Shown here: positions 25,997 through 35,762 of the stretch, one piece after another | Position numbering within the stretch: the first letter of the stretch is position 1 | Layout: the number at the start of each line of letters is the position of its first letter | NCBI GenBank assembly: GCA_943789295.1 | Contig: CALSTO010000003.1 | Span: 241,630-305,629, forward strand | Direction of reading: 5' to 3' | DNA from: MAG-121220-bin8 sp002700465 | GTDB lineage: Bacteria > Bacteroidota > Bacteroidia > Flavobacteriales > Flavobacteriaceae | Length of the DNA stretch: 64,000 bases | Notes under the pieces: generated by a model | The model's database searches: none | The model's input: only the letters and a program-made list of their open reading frames with translations | What the model was told of the DNA's origin: nothing | Program-made: the position numbers and the translations under genes

Positions 25997-28900
25997 ATGA
26001 AAACAAAATTATTATCATTAATCATCTTATTTGGATCCCTTTTCATGGTAGCTCAAGATTCTACCCTTGTTGGATCCGTATCGGATTCATCAACTGATGG
26101 TCCTTTACCTGGTGTAAGTGTTATTATTAAAGGTACTCAGACTGGTACAACTTCAGACTTTGACGGAAATTTTAGTTTGTCTGGTGTATCTTCTGGTGAT
26201 ATCATTCAATTCTCTTACATTGGTTATGTAACTCAAGAAGTACAAGTTGGAAATTCGTTTAACATCAGTGTTTCACTTGATGAAGACGTTGAAGCTTTAG
26301 ACGAGGTTGTTCTTGTTGGTTACAGTACTCAAAAAGCATCTAATATTTCTGGAGCTGTTACTACAGTTTCTGGTGAGGATGTTGAAAGATTAAAGCCTAC
26401 AAGAGTTGAAGAAGCTCTTCAAGGTCAATCTGGTTTAAATGTAATTTCATCTCCTAATCCAGGTGGAAAACCTTCAGTTTTAATTAGAGGTATTACATCT
26501 TTTTCAGGAACAGATCCATTGGTAGTTATAGATGGAATTAATTCATCTCTTTATGATGTTGATGCACTAAGTTCATCTGACATCGAATCTATTTCTGTAC
26601 TTAAAGATGCTTCTACTACTGCTCTTTATGGTGTAAGAGGTGGTAATGGAGTTATAGTAATTACAACTAAATCTGGTAAAAAGAATCAAGAAACTCAATT
26701 TACCTTAGATACATCTTACGGAGTTCAAGAAGTTGAAAACTTCATTGACGTTTTAAACGCCTCTCAATATGCTGCTATTTTAAATGAAGGAAGTGTTTCA
26801 TCTGGAGGTTCATTATTATTTACTAACCCATCCGCATTTGGAGTTGGTACTAATTGGCAAGCTGAATTATATGATTCTGCTCCTATTTCAAATACAACTT
26901 TATCTGCATCTGGAGGTTCTGATACAACAACTTATTTTCTTTCTGCTAGTTACTTAGCACAAGAGGGTGTAGCTGCTGGTGGTGATAAAGATTTTTATGA
27001 CAGATCTACTTTGACTGCAAATTTTGTAACTGATCTTACTGATGATGTAAAAGTTTTATTTAATACTAAATACTCTAATTTACAAGGAAACGGAAATGGT
27101 GGTAATCAAGTATTTAATGCATTAAACTTTGACCCTTCAGTTTCTCCTATGGTTGATGGTGCATACGGAATGAGTGAAACCATTACTCAAGAGGTTATTA
27201 ATCCTTTAGCTGGAGTTTCAAATTCTTATGGAGACAATAAAACAGATAAAATTATCGGTAAAGTTGAATTACAATATGATTTATTAGATAATTTTAAAAT
27301 TACTTCAAGATTAGGTTATTCTGCTATTTGGCAGCAATCTAAAGGATTTACTCCTTTACAATTTTATGGAATTGGTCACAATAGAACTAATGCTAATGCT
27401 GATTTAACCCCAAGAACTGAAGACGATCACAATAGAGTTTCAGAACAAAAACAAAACTGGTTCAATTATACATATGAATTGTTTGGTAACTACGACTTTT
27501 CAATTGACAATGCACACAACTTTAATGTTTTTGCAGGATTTACAATTGGAAAAAGTACTTATAACGGATTAAACGGAAGTAATGTTGATGTTCCTTTTAA
27601 CTCTTGGACTTACGCAGATTTAAGTTCTGCTTCTGGTGGAATTGAAGATCAAACAACAGGGTCATGGCAAGGTGTTAGTAGAAGTGTCTCTTTAATGGGA
27701 AGAGTTGAATATGACTTTAATGAAAAATATTTAGCTTCTGTTACTGTTAGAAGAGATGGATCTACAAGTTTTGGTAAAAACAACAAGTTTGCTGTCTTCC
27801 CGTCTGCTTCTATTGGTTGGGTAGCTTCAAATGAAGACTTTTTTAATTCTTCTGTTGTAGATTTCCTAAAAGTTAGAGCAAGTTATGGATCTGTAGGTAA
27901 TGATAATGCTAGCCCTCAGTTTGGAACTATTTCTACTTTCCCAAAATATACTTTTGATGGAAACATTATTAATGGATCTACATTACTTGGAATTCCTAAC
28001 AATGATGTATCGTGGGAAAATCAAATTCAAACTAATGTTGGAGTTGATTTAAGAATGTTTGATTCTAAATTAAGCTTCACAGCAGATTACTTTATAAAGA
28101 CTGTTGATGATCTTTTATTTAGTCCAACACTATCTCTATACTTAGGTATACCTGCTTATCCGGTTGCTAATATTGGTAAAACAGAAACTAAAGGATATGA
28201 ATTAAGCTTATCTTATGGTAGATGAAATCGCTAAAAACGTAAGCTTTAACACTACGTTTAACTTCACAACAGCTGAGAACTTAGTTGAAGAAATTAATAA
28301 TGGTGATAAATACATTTGGGGTTCTGGATACGGAATACCTTACAAGAACTTAACTCAATTTAGACAAGGTGAATCTCCGGGTATTTTCTGGGGTTACAAA
28401 ACAAATGGGATATTCCAAACTCAAGCAGAGGTTGATGCTCACGCTACTCAATCAAATGCACAGCCTGGTGATATAAGATTTGTTGATGTTGATGGAAATG
28501 GAAAAATTGATGGTGAGGACAGAACTAAGATTGGAGATCCATTTCCTGACTTTACTTTAGGATGGAACTTCAATTTAAATGTTTCTAATTTTGATCTTTC
28601 AGTATTTACATACGCATCTGTAGGAAACGATATTTACAGAGGGTATGAAAGAGGACTTAACTACACTAATAAATCTGCTTCAGTATTAAACAGATGGACA
28701 GGTCCTGGAACAAGTAATACAGAGCCTAGATATAGTTTTGTTGACGGAAACGACAACAGTAGACAATCTGATAGATATGTTGAGGATGGTAGTTATTTAA
28801 AAATCAAAAATATTCAGTTAGGATACAATATCCCTCAAGGATCTGACTCTCCTTTTACTGATATTAGAGTATATGCTAGTGCAAAAAATGCATTTACATT

Positions 28901-29027
28901 TACTGACTATACAGGTTATGATCCTGAAATTTCTAACGGTGGAAACACTGTATTAGATACAGGAGTTGACAGAGGAACATATCCTTCTCCTAGAGTTGTA
29001 ACATTAGGATTAAAACTTAAATTTTAA
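25997..29027 (+). CDS. susC: SusC/RagA-family TonB-dependent outer membrane transporter (one frameshift)
   Basis: This is the outer-membrane barrel that imports oligosaccharides with its lid SusD. A signal peptide (ending FMVAQ) is followed by a carboxypeptidase-regulatory-like domain (VGSVSDSSTDGPLPGVSV to YIGYVTQEV), a TonB-box-like ALDEVVLVGYS, a plug domain (RGITSFSGTDPLVVIDGI, then LKDASTTALYGVRGGNGVI) and the barrel. Frame 1 stops at 28223-28225 after ELSLSYGR; the barrel resumes in the next frame from about 28218 (DEIAKNVSFNTTFNFT) to 29027. Removing one base near 28216-28219 restores about 1009 residues, a usual SusC length. The break looks like a single inserted base rather than decay, since both sides are well conserved. 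Confidence 0.93.
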
Positions 29028-29038
29028 AAATATATCAC

Positions 29039-30505
29039 ATGAAAAATAAATTATACAAAAACATTTTACTAGTCTTTATCTCTATAGGTTTTGTTGCTTG
29101 TGAAGATTATGTAGACTATGAAGCATCAGAGGGATATACTATCGTTGCTGGTGACTATTTTACAAAAGCAGCTGATTATGAAGCAGCTTTAGTTGGAACT
29201 TACGATGTTCTTCAATGGAATATTTACTCTGTGATGATTGGAGATATGGCATCTGAAAATTCTTACTGTGGAGGAGAAAGCGCAACTGATGTAATCGGTT
29301 TGCAAAAAATAGATGATATGATTCATAATCCTGTTAATGATCAATTAGAATCAACATGGAAATGGATGTATGAAGGAATAAATAGAGCTAATTATTTAGT
29401 TGAAAACAAAGATAAAGTTGAGTTTTCTAGAAAAGCTGAATTATATGGTGAAGTTCATTTTTTAAGAGCATACTATTATTTTGAACTAGTTAAAATATTT
29501 GGAGGAGTTCCTGTATTTACTGAGTCTAGATTAACTGCTGGAGATTCTGGTACTTTATCCAGAGCATCTGCTGCAGAAGTTTATGCTCAAATTGAAGCTG
29601 ATCTTCAAGCTGCAATAGCTGCCTTACCTGCTGCTAAAAGTTTGAATGGTAGAGCTACAGCATTTACTGCACATGCACTTCTTGGAAAAGTTTACTTATA
29701 TCAAGATAAATTTGATGAGGCTGCGAGTATTTTAGAGCCTTTAGTTGGCCTTTATTCATTAGCTCCAGATCTTCAAAATGTGTTTTTAAGATCCGGAGAA
29801 AATGGTTCTGAGTCAGTATTTGAGGTTCAGTACTCAAAAAATTCTAACTGGTGGGATTGGGGATTCCCTCAAGGTTCTGAAGGTAACTTTGGAATTATTC
29901 ACCACGGAATTAGAGGATACAATGGTTCAGTTTACGCTCAAGGATGGAGCTTCAATGTTCCAACACAAGAGTTATATGATTCATATGCTGCAGGAGATTC
30001 AAGAAGAGATGTAGCAATTCTAGACATTCAAGCTTGGTCTGATGCTACTGGTGCAGAATATGCTGAAGGTTATGAACACACAGGATATTTTAACCATAAA
30101 TATATTCCAAGAGCTGGATCAACCGCTGCTCAAGGAGAGTTAAACTATGAAATGAATTATAGAGCTATAAGATATTCAGACGTTTTATTAATGGCTGCAG
30201 AAGCTAACAATAGAAAAGCTAGTGCTGATGATGCTAAAGCTCAAAATTACTTAAACCAAGTAAGAGCTAGAGCATTTGGAAACAGTTCTCAAGCTTCTTC
30301 TTCAACTGGTGCTACTTTAACTCAAGAAATTTGGGATGAAAGAAATTTTGAACTTGCAATGGAAGGTCATAGATTTTTCGATTTAGTTAGAACAGGTGAA
30401 GCTTCTACGAAAGTCTCAGGATTTATATCTGGAAAGCATGAAGTTTTCCCGATTCCTCAAACGGAAATTGATATTTCAGGATTAACTCAAAATGCTGGAT
30501 ACTAA
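29039..30505 (+). CDS. susD: SusD/RagB-family surface glycan-binding lipoprotein
   Basis: The 488-residue lipoprotein (lipobox FVAC, Cys21) forms the lid of the SusC transporter and binds glycan at the cell surface. The N-terminal SusD-like domain carries TPR-type helices (HFLRAYYYFELVKIFGGVP and ALLGKVYLYQDKFDEAASIL). The C-terminal RagB/SusD signature is present: ELNYEMNYRAIRYSDVLLM, YLNQVRARA, WDERNFELAMEGHRFFDLVR. It is intact, begins 11 bases after susC, and the next gene follows by 19 bases, so susC, susD and the binding proteins form one operon. Confidence 0.95.
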   Translation: MKNKLYKNILLVFISIGFVACEDYVDYEASEGYTIVAGDYFTKAADYEAALVGTYDVLQWNIYSVMIGDMASENSYCGGESATDVIGLQKIDDMIHNPVNDQLESTWKWMYEGINRANYLVENKDKVEFSRKAELYGEVHFLRAYYYFELVKIFGGVPVFTESRLTAGDSGTLSRASAAEVYAQIEADLQAAIAALPAAKSLNGRATAFTAHALLGKVYLYQDKFDEAASILEPLVGLYSLAPDLQNVFLRSGENGSESVFEVQYSKNSNWWDWGFPQGSEGNFGIIHHGIRGYNGSVYAQGWSFNVPTQELYDSYAAGDSRRDVAILDIQAWSDATGAEYAEGYEHTGYFNHKYIPRAGSTAAQGELNYEMNYRAIRYSDVLLMAAEANNRKASADDAKAQNYLNQVRARAFGNSSQASSSTGATLTQEIWDERNFELAMEGHRFFDLVRTGEASTKVSGFISGKHEVFPIPQTEIDISGLTQNAGY

Positions 30506-30524
30506 CATATAATATTATATAAAT

Positions 30525-33059
30525 ATGAAAACAATAAATAAATTTTTTACTTTACTTTTCGTTTTTACGGCGTTTGTAAGCTGTAAGGAAGACTTTCTGG
30601 AAGAAACTGACTTTGGAATAGTAGCTCCTTCAAACGTAAATGCGACTTTTAATATCACTCAAGACAATACAGGTCTTGTAACCATAACTCCAACGGCTGT
30701 TGGTGCTATAAAATTTGACGTTGATTTTGGTGACGGAAGTGAAATCGCCACTGGAATCGCTGCTGGAAAACACGTAAAGCACACCTTTACTGAAGCAACT
30801 CATACAGTTGGTATAACTGCAATAGGTTTAGGTAACTTAAAAACTGCTGCTTCTGTTGAACTGATAGTGTCATTTAAAGCGCCTCAGAATTTAGTTGTTG
30901 CAATGACTAACAGTACTACTATTTCAAGACAAGTTGATGTGGTAGCTACTGCTGATTATGCAACTAGCTTTGATTTTGCGCCTGGACAAGATGGTGCTGA
31001 AGCTGTTAGTGCTAATATTGGTGAAACTGCTTCTTTTAAATATGATGCTGCCGGAACTTACGCAGTTACTGTTACTGCTAAAGGTGGTGCCATAGAGACA
31101 ACTAGTTTTTCTCAAGACTTTGAAGTAACTGCTCTTATGCAACCTGTTACTTCAGCTCCTACACCTAAAGACAGACCTTCTTCGTCAGTTATTTCTGTGT
31201 ATAGCTCTTCATATGCTGCACAAGCTGTTACAAACTTCAATGGATTCCCAGATTGGGGACAAGGTGGACAAGGAAGTAGCTGGGCTGAATTTGATTTAAA
31301 TGGTGACAAAATGTTACAATATGTAAATTTAAGTTACCAAGGAAATCAATTTGATGCTGTTGATGTTTCAGCAATGGAATATCTTCACTTGGATGTTTGG
31401 ACTGCAGATGTAGAAAAGTTAAAATTATTTTTAATACAAACTGCTATTCCTCAAGAAACTCCAATTGAAGTAGATCTTGTTGCGGACGAGTGGACTAGTA
31501 TTGACATTCCATTATCATCATACACTGATTTGGGACAAGCCATTACCGCTATAGATCAATTTAAATATGAAGGTACGCCTTGGGCTGCCGGCTCAGTATT
31601 TATAGATAACGTATACTTTTACAAAGCTTCTGAGGTTAAACTTCCAATTAGATTTAATCAAGAAGAAAAATTTGCTGGAGTTGGTGGTGCATCTGTAGAG
31701 CTTTCAACAGATCCTGATAATTCTTCCAACATTACTGCTAAAGTAACTAATGGTGGAAACGATTGGGAAACTGCAGAAATTATGTTAGATGTCCCTATTA
31801 GTATAACATCAGGTGGAGACAACAAATATTCTGTAAAAATATACTCTCCAGATGATGCTGCACATGCATTAATGATGAAATTAGAAGAAAGTGGAGCTAA
31901 TGAATTTATTGAACTTTCAGTTCCTTTCCAAGGTGCTGGTTGGAATACAGTTCATTTTGATTTCTCAACAATCACTGCTCAAGCTTGGCCAAATCCAGGT
32001 GCAGAGTGGGATGGTAACGCGGACTTCAAAAAACTAGTATTTTTTATTGATGGAGGTTCTTCAACGCCTGGTGTTTATCACCTTGACGATATAGCTAAAA
32101 ATAGTCAGCTGTATGGATTACCAATTTATTTTAATGATGCTTCTCTTCCATTTGTGGGAGTAGGTGGAGCTTCGTTTGAAATGTCTACTGATCCAGATGA
32201 TGCTACTAATAATACTGGTAAGCTTACAAATGGTGGTAATGACTGGGAAACTGCGGAACTTATAGTTGAAAGACCGATTAGCATTGTAAGTGGTGCTGAT
32301 AATAGTTTCTTTGTAGATATCTATTCTCCTGATGATGCTGCACATGCATTAATGATGAAATTAGAGCAAAGTGGAGCTAATGAATATATTGAACTTTCCG
32401 TGCCTTTCCAAGGTGCTGGCTGGAATACAGTTCATTTTGATATGTCAACTGTAACAGCTCAAGCATGGCCAAATCCTGGTGCAGAGTGGGACGGTAATGC
32501 GGACTTCAAAAAACTAGTATTTTTTGTAGACGGAGGATCTTCTACACCTGGTGTTTATCACTTTGATAACATAGTTAAAAGACCAGCTGTTGGTTTACCA
32601 ATAGACTTTAGTACTTCTATTCCTTTTGCTGGAGTTGGTGGAGCTTCATTCGAATTTTCTACTGACCCAGATGATGCTACAAATGCAACTGGTAAAGTTA
32701 CAAACGGAGGAAACGATTGGGAAACTGCTGAACTTATATTAGACACTCCTATAAGTATAGTTAAAGATGCTACTAATACTTTTACAGTTAAAATATATTC
32801 ACCGGATGATGCTGCGCATGCTCTAATGATGAAGTTAGAACAAAGTGGAGCTAATGAGTACATTGAATTATCTCAACCTTTTCAAGGTGCAGGATGGAAC
32901 ACCGTTACTTTTGACATGTCAACTGTTGGAGCTCAAGCCTGGCCAAACCCTGGTGCTGAATGGGACGGAACAGCTGATTTCAAAAAGTTAGTCTTCTTTA
33001 TTGATGGCGGATCTTCAACACCTGGTGTTTATCATTTAGACGATATAATAAAGAACTAA
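30525..33059 (+). CDS. Multimodular surface glycan-binding lipoprotein (PKD-like plus four binding modules)
   Basis: The 844-residue lipoprotein (lipobox FVSC, Cys20) lies in the SusE/F position after susD. Residues about 35-120 form a PKD-like domain (FDVDFGDGSE) and 120-205 a second Ig-like domain. A first beta-sandwich module follows (about 215-370, with MEYLHLDVWTADVEKLKLFL). Then come three tandem modules starting at residues 373, 532 and 691, each spaced exactly 159 residues and sharing VGGAS, NGGNDWETAE, SPDDAAHALMMKLE and PGVYH. No catalytic motif is seen, so a glycan-capturing role at the surface is inferred. The substrate is not readable directly; neighbouring GH16 suggests beta-glucan. 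Confidence 0.82.
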   Translation: MKTINKFFTLLFVFTAFVSCKEDFLEETDFGIVAPSNVNATFNITQDNTGLVTITPTAVGAIKFDVDFGDGSEIATGIAAGKHVKHTFTEATHTVGITAIGLGNLKTAASVELIVSFKAPQNLVVAMTNSTTISRQVDVVATADYATSFDFAPGQDGAEAVSANIGETASFKYDAAGTYAVTVTAKGGAIETTSFSQDFEVTALMQPVTSAPTPKDRPSSSVISVYSSSYAAQAVTNFNGFPDWGQGGQGSSWAEFDLNGDKMLQYVNLSYQGNQFDAVDVSAMEYLHLDVWTADVEKLKLFLIQTAIPQETPIEVDLVADEWTSIDIPLSSYTDLGQAITAIDQFKYEGTPWAAGSVFIDNVYFYKASEVKLPIRFNQEEKFAGVGGASVELSTDPDNSSNITAKVTNGGNDWETAEIMLDVPISITSGGDNKYSVKIYSPDDAAHALMMKLEESGANEFIELSVPFQGAGWNTVHFDFSTITAQAWPNPGAEWDGNADFKKLVFFIDGGSSTPGVYHLDDIAKNSQLYGLPIYFNDASLPFVGVGGASFEMSTDPDDATNNTGKLTNGGNDWETAELIVERPISIVSGADNSFFVDIYSPDDAAHALMMKLEQSGANEYIELSVPFQGAGWNTVHFDMSTVTAQAWPNPGAEWDGNADFKKLVFFVDGGSSTPGVYHFDNIVKRPAVGLPIDFSTSIPFAGVGGASFEFSTDPDDATNATGKVTNGGNDWETAELILDTPISIVKDATNTFTVKIYSPDDAAHALMMKLEQSGANEYIELSQPFQGAGWNTVTFDMSTVGAQAWPNPGAEWDGTADFKKLVFFIDGGSSTPGVYHLDDIIKN
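31641..33056 (+). repeat. Three tandem 477-bp coding repeats
   Basis: Units begin at 31641, 32118 and 32595, spaced exactly 477 bp (159 codons); the third is slightly shorter because it lacks the linker. Each encodes one beta-sandwich glycan-binding module. Long stretches are nearly identical at DNA level (the segment encoding SPDDAAHALMMKLE through PGAEWDG), while the first 100 bases of each unit diverge, pointing to duplication followed by partial homogenisation. Confidence 0.9.
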
Positions 33060-33079
33060 TAAATTTTAAATATAAAAAC

Positions 33080-33986
33080 ATGAAAAAAAATAATTTATTA
33101 CTTAAAACAATCTTCGCTTTTACACTTCTTGTGTTTATTGGTTGTGAGAAGGAAGAATACACTCTTGGAGCTATAACTGCACCAAGTGGAATAAGTATAA
33201 CTGCGGAAATAGTTGGAGCAGATGCTGATAATCCTAACGGAGACGGAACTGGTGTTGTTCATTTTACAGCTACTGGTATCTGACGTTATCACTTGGAAGT
33301 TTATTCAAAATGGTGTCGAAAGAATGGTGCCATCTGGAAAAACAACTTATGCTTTCAGTAATTTAGGTTTAAATACTTACACTGTAAGTGCTGTTGCAAT
33401 TGGAGCTGGTGGTTCAACATCAGATGCTGCTACTAATGTAGAAGTTTTAGCTACTTACAATCCACCTGCTGCTTTAATAGCTAAGATAACAACTGGAAAA
33501 TGGAGAGTGCCAATTGAAGACGGTGCTCACATGGGTGTCGGACCTAATGATGCAACTACAGGTGTATGGTGGACTGCTGGACCAGGCGATAAATCTACAA
33601 CAGGTATGAGTGATGATGTATACACTTTTAATGCTGACGGAACTTTTACTTTTGATGTAGGTGCTAATTCTGAAATCTTTGGTAAAGGTCATGCTTTAGC
33701 CACTGATTTTGGAGGACTTAGAGATCAAGAACCTGATGGAAATGATGATGTTGAAAACTTCCCTGTTACCCAAGACGATGTTGATAATATATCAGGTACT
33801 TGGTATATTACTGCACCTGGTGGAGTAGAAACTATAAACTTTAGTGGTTTAGGATTTGTAGGTTTTTACACAAGTTCACATGCTTATGAAATTTTAGATA
33901 GATCTGGTGATAATTCAATGTCGCTAAAGAACTATTACGCTCATGAAAGTAATGCGTGGTTTTGGACAATCACAAATAGAGAATAA
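33080..33986 (+). CDS. PKD-containing glycan-binding lipoprotein (one frameshift)
   Basis: The first frame (from ATG 33080) gives a lipoprotein signal (FIGCEK) and the start of a PKD-like domain (ITAEIVGADADNPNGDG, FTATG), then stops at 33281-33283. The next frame continues it (SDVITWKF) through the PKD end (about residue 110) and a second module of about 170 residues (KWRVPIEDGAHMGVG, NADGTFTFDV, SGLGFVGFYTSS, FWTITNRE). Removing one base near 33280 gives about 302 residues. The same two-module layout forms the N-terminal half of the downstream GH16 protein, so this looks like a free-standing binding protein for the same glycan. It is the last gene before a terminator. Confidence 0.78.
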
Positions 33987-34000
33987 TTTTGTTTTAATCT

Positions 34001-34040
34001 AAAAAAACCTGAATAATTAGTTTTGTTCAGGTTTTTTTTT
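34001..34040 (+). terminator. Strong intrinsic terminator after the susCD operon
   Basis: Arms AAAAAAACCTGAA (34001-34013) and TTCAGG plus T-run (34026-34040) form a long perfect stem with a 12-base loop and nine terminal T. It lies between the binding lipoprotein and the GH16 gene, so the enzyme genes have their own promoter or depend on read-through. Confidence 0.85.
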
Positions 34041-34055
34041 AATTTATTTTTAAAT

Positions 34056-35672
34056 ATGCTTAACAGACTTTTTTTTAAGATCTTTTCTTTTGTTGTACTA
34101 TTATTTTTAAGTTGTTCATCTGGAGCTGAAGATGATGGAGGAGGAGCTGGACCAGTTGATCCACCAAGTGAAATAATACCTACAAATTTAAGTGTAAATA
34201 TTTCTATTGAAGGTACTGATTCAAATAATCCTAATGGAGATGGATCGGGTCTTGTAAAATTTACCGCATCTGCTACAAACGCTGTTTCCTACAGCTATAG
34301 ATTTGGAACTGGCGACTCAAAAAACTCTAGTGGATCTGTTGAGTTTACATACACCGATGTTGGAACTAAAACTTATAACGTTAAAGTATTCGCATATTCC
34401 TCTACAAATAATTCTATAAGTATTGATAAATCAATTACTGTATATGTAAAGCCGTTTGCTGAACCTACTATTTTAGAATTGTTAGCGGGAGATTCTTCAA
34501 AAACTTGGAGAATTAATGCTGCTCAAGATTCTCATTTTTCAAATGGAGCCCAGGACAAGCAGTATCCAACATATTGGGAAGCTTATTCTTTTTCAAAATC
34601 AAATTCTGGATTTTATGATGATGAATTCACGTTTAATGTAAATGGCACTTTTAATCACAAAACTAATAATACCGTTTTTGGAAAAGGCGTTCATTTAAAT
34701 TCTGATTTTGGGACTACTTCCTCCACAACTAATAGTGACGGTGATATAGAAAATTATCCTTTAGACGATTATGAGACTACTTTTTCTGTAAAAAAAGAAG
34801 ATGACTTAGATAAAATTGAACTAGGTGCAAAAGGTTTTCTTGGTTTTTATGTTGGCCAGCAGAATTATACCATTGCTTGTTCAGATGAAAATAATATTTT
34901 AATTAGAACTGTTGACGATAGTGACATTGCATGGTATTTGTGGCTAACATCTGAAACAGTTTCAGAAATACCGTCTAAAGATCAATTTACTAATTTAGTT
35001 TGGTCTGATGATTTTGATTATACAGGAGCTATAGACCCTGACAAGTGGACTCACGAAGTTAGAGAACAATGGTACAATAACGAAGTGCAATCTACAACAA
35101 GTTCACTTGATAATTCAAAAGTTGAAGATGGAAAATTAAAAATAACAGCTATTAAAACAGCCAATGGAAGTTTTACTTCTGCAAGAATAAGAACTTATAA
35201 AAAACTTGATTTTACTTATGGAAGAATTGATGTTAAAGCTAAAATGCCATCTAAAACTAATGGTGTTTGGCCTGCAATTTGGTTATTAGGCTCAAATTAT
35301 GAAAGTATAGATTGGCCTGCTTGTGGTGAAATTGATATACAAGAGTATGCACATACAAACAGTTTTAATGTTCAATCTACTGTACATCAACCTGAAGGCT
35401 ATGCAGGTCAAGGTGATTCTCATGTCACGTACGATTACAACAATATTGATGAAGAATTTCATGTATACTCTTTAGTATGGACAAAAGAAGCTTTAACGTT
35501 TTATGTTGATGACAAACCACACCATATAGTCGGAAATTCTTGCGCGTTACCATTTAATTGGGATTTTTACTTGATTCTAAATTTTGCTATGGGAGGTGAC
35601 ATGGGTGGAGATATTGATTCTAGCTTTACTAGTGAAACAATGGAAATAGATTATGTTAAAGTTTTTCAGTAG
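34056..35672 (+). CDS. GH16 family beta-glucanase (laminarinase type) lipoprotein
   Basis: I start at ATG 34056 because it gives a clean lipoprotein signal (VVLLFLSC) followed by a flexible Asp/Gly/Pro linker; the frame is open further upstream only into the terminator. The protein has 538 residues: a PKD-like domain (about 45-130), a second beta-rich module (about 135-310, KTWRINAAQDS to AWYLWLTSE) and a GH16 domain (about 320-538). The catalytic motif is GEIDIQE, with nucleophile and acid/base codons at 35328-35330 and 35343-35345. KLDFTYGRIDVKAKMP and GVWPAIWLLG are typical of GH16 subfamily 3 endo-beta-1,3-glucanases. It is predicted to cleave laminarin at the cell surface. Confidence 0.9.
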   Translation: MLNRLFFKIFSFVVLLFLSCSSGAEDDGGGAGPVDPPSEIIPTNLSVNISIEGTDSNNPNGDGSGLVKFTASATNAVSYSYRFGTGDSKNSSGSVEFTYTDVGTKTYNVKVFAYSSTNNSISIDKSITVYVKPFAEPTILELLAGDSSKTWRINAAQDSHFSNGAQDKQYPTYWEAYSFSKSNSGFYDDEFTFNVNGTFNHKTNNTVFGKGVHLNSDFGTTSSTTNSDGDIENYPLDDYETTFSVKKEDDLDKIELGAKGFLGFYVGQQNYTIACSDENNILIRTVDDSDIAWYLWLTSETVSEIPSKDQFTNLVWSDDFDYTGAIDPDKWTHEVREQWYNNEVQSTTSSLDNSKVEDGKLKITAIKTANGSFTSARIRTYKKLDFTYGRIDVKAKMPSKTNGVWPAIWLLGSNYESIDWPACGEIDIQEYAHTNSFNVQSTVHQPEGYAGQGDSHVTYDYNNIDEEFHVYSLVWTKEALTFYVDDKPHHIVGNSCALPFNWDFYLILNFAMGGDMGGDIDSSFTSETMEIDYVKVFQ

Positions 35673-35762
35673 TTATGTTATTTTCTTGTTTAATTTAATT
35701 TAATTTTTTAAAAAAATTTTGAGTTTCAACATAAATAAAGATTTTAAATAACCAAACTAACT

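Noticed and set aside
35673..35762. A/T palindrome (AATTTTTTAAAAAAATTTT) between GH16 and GH5 as a terminator
   Set aside because: It is pure A/T with no stable stem and has no separate T-tail, so it is not distinguishable from background composition.
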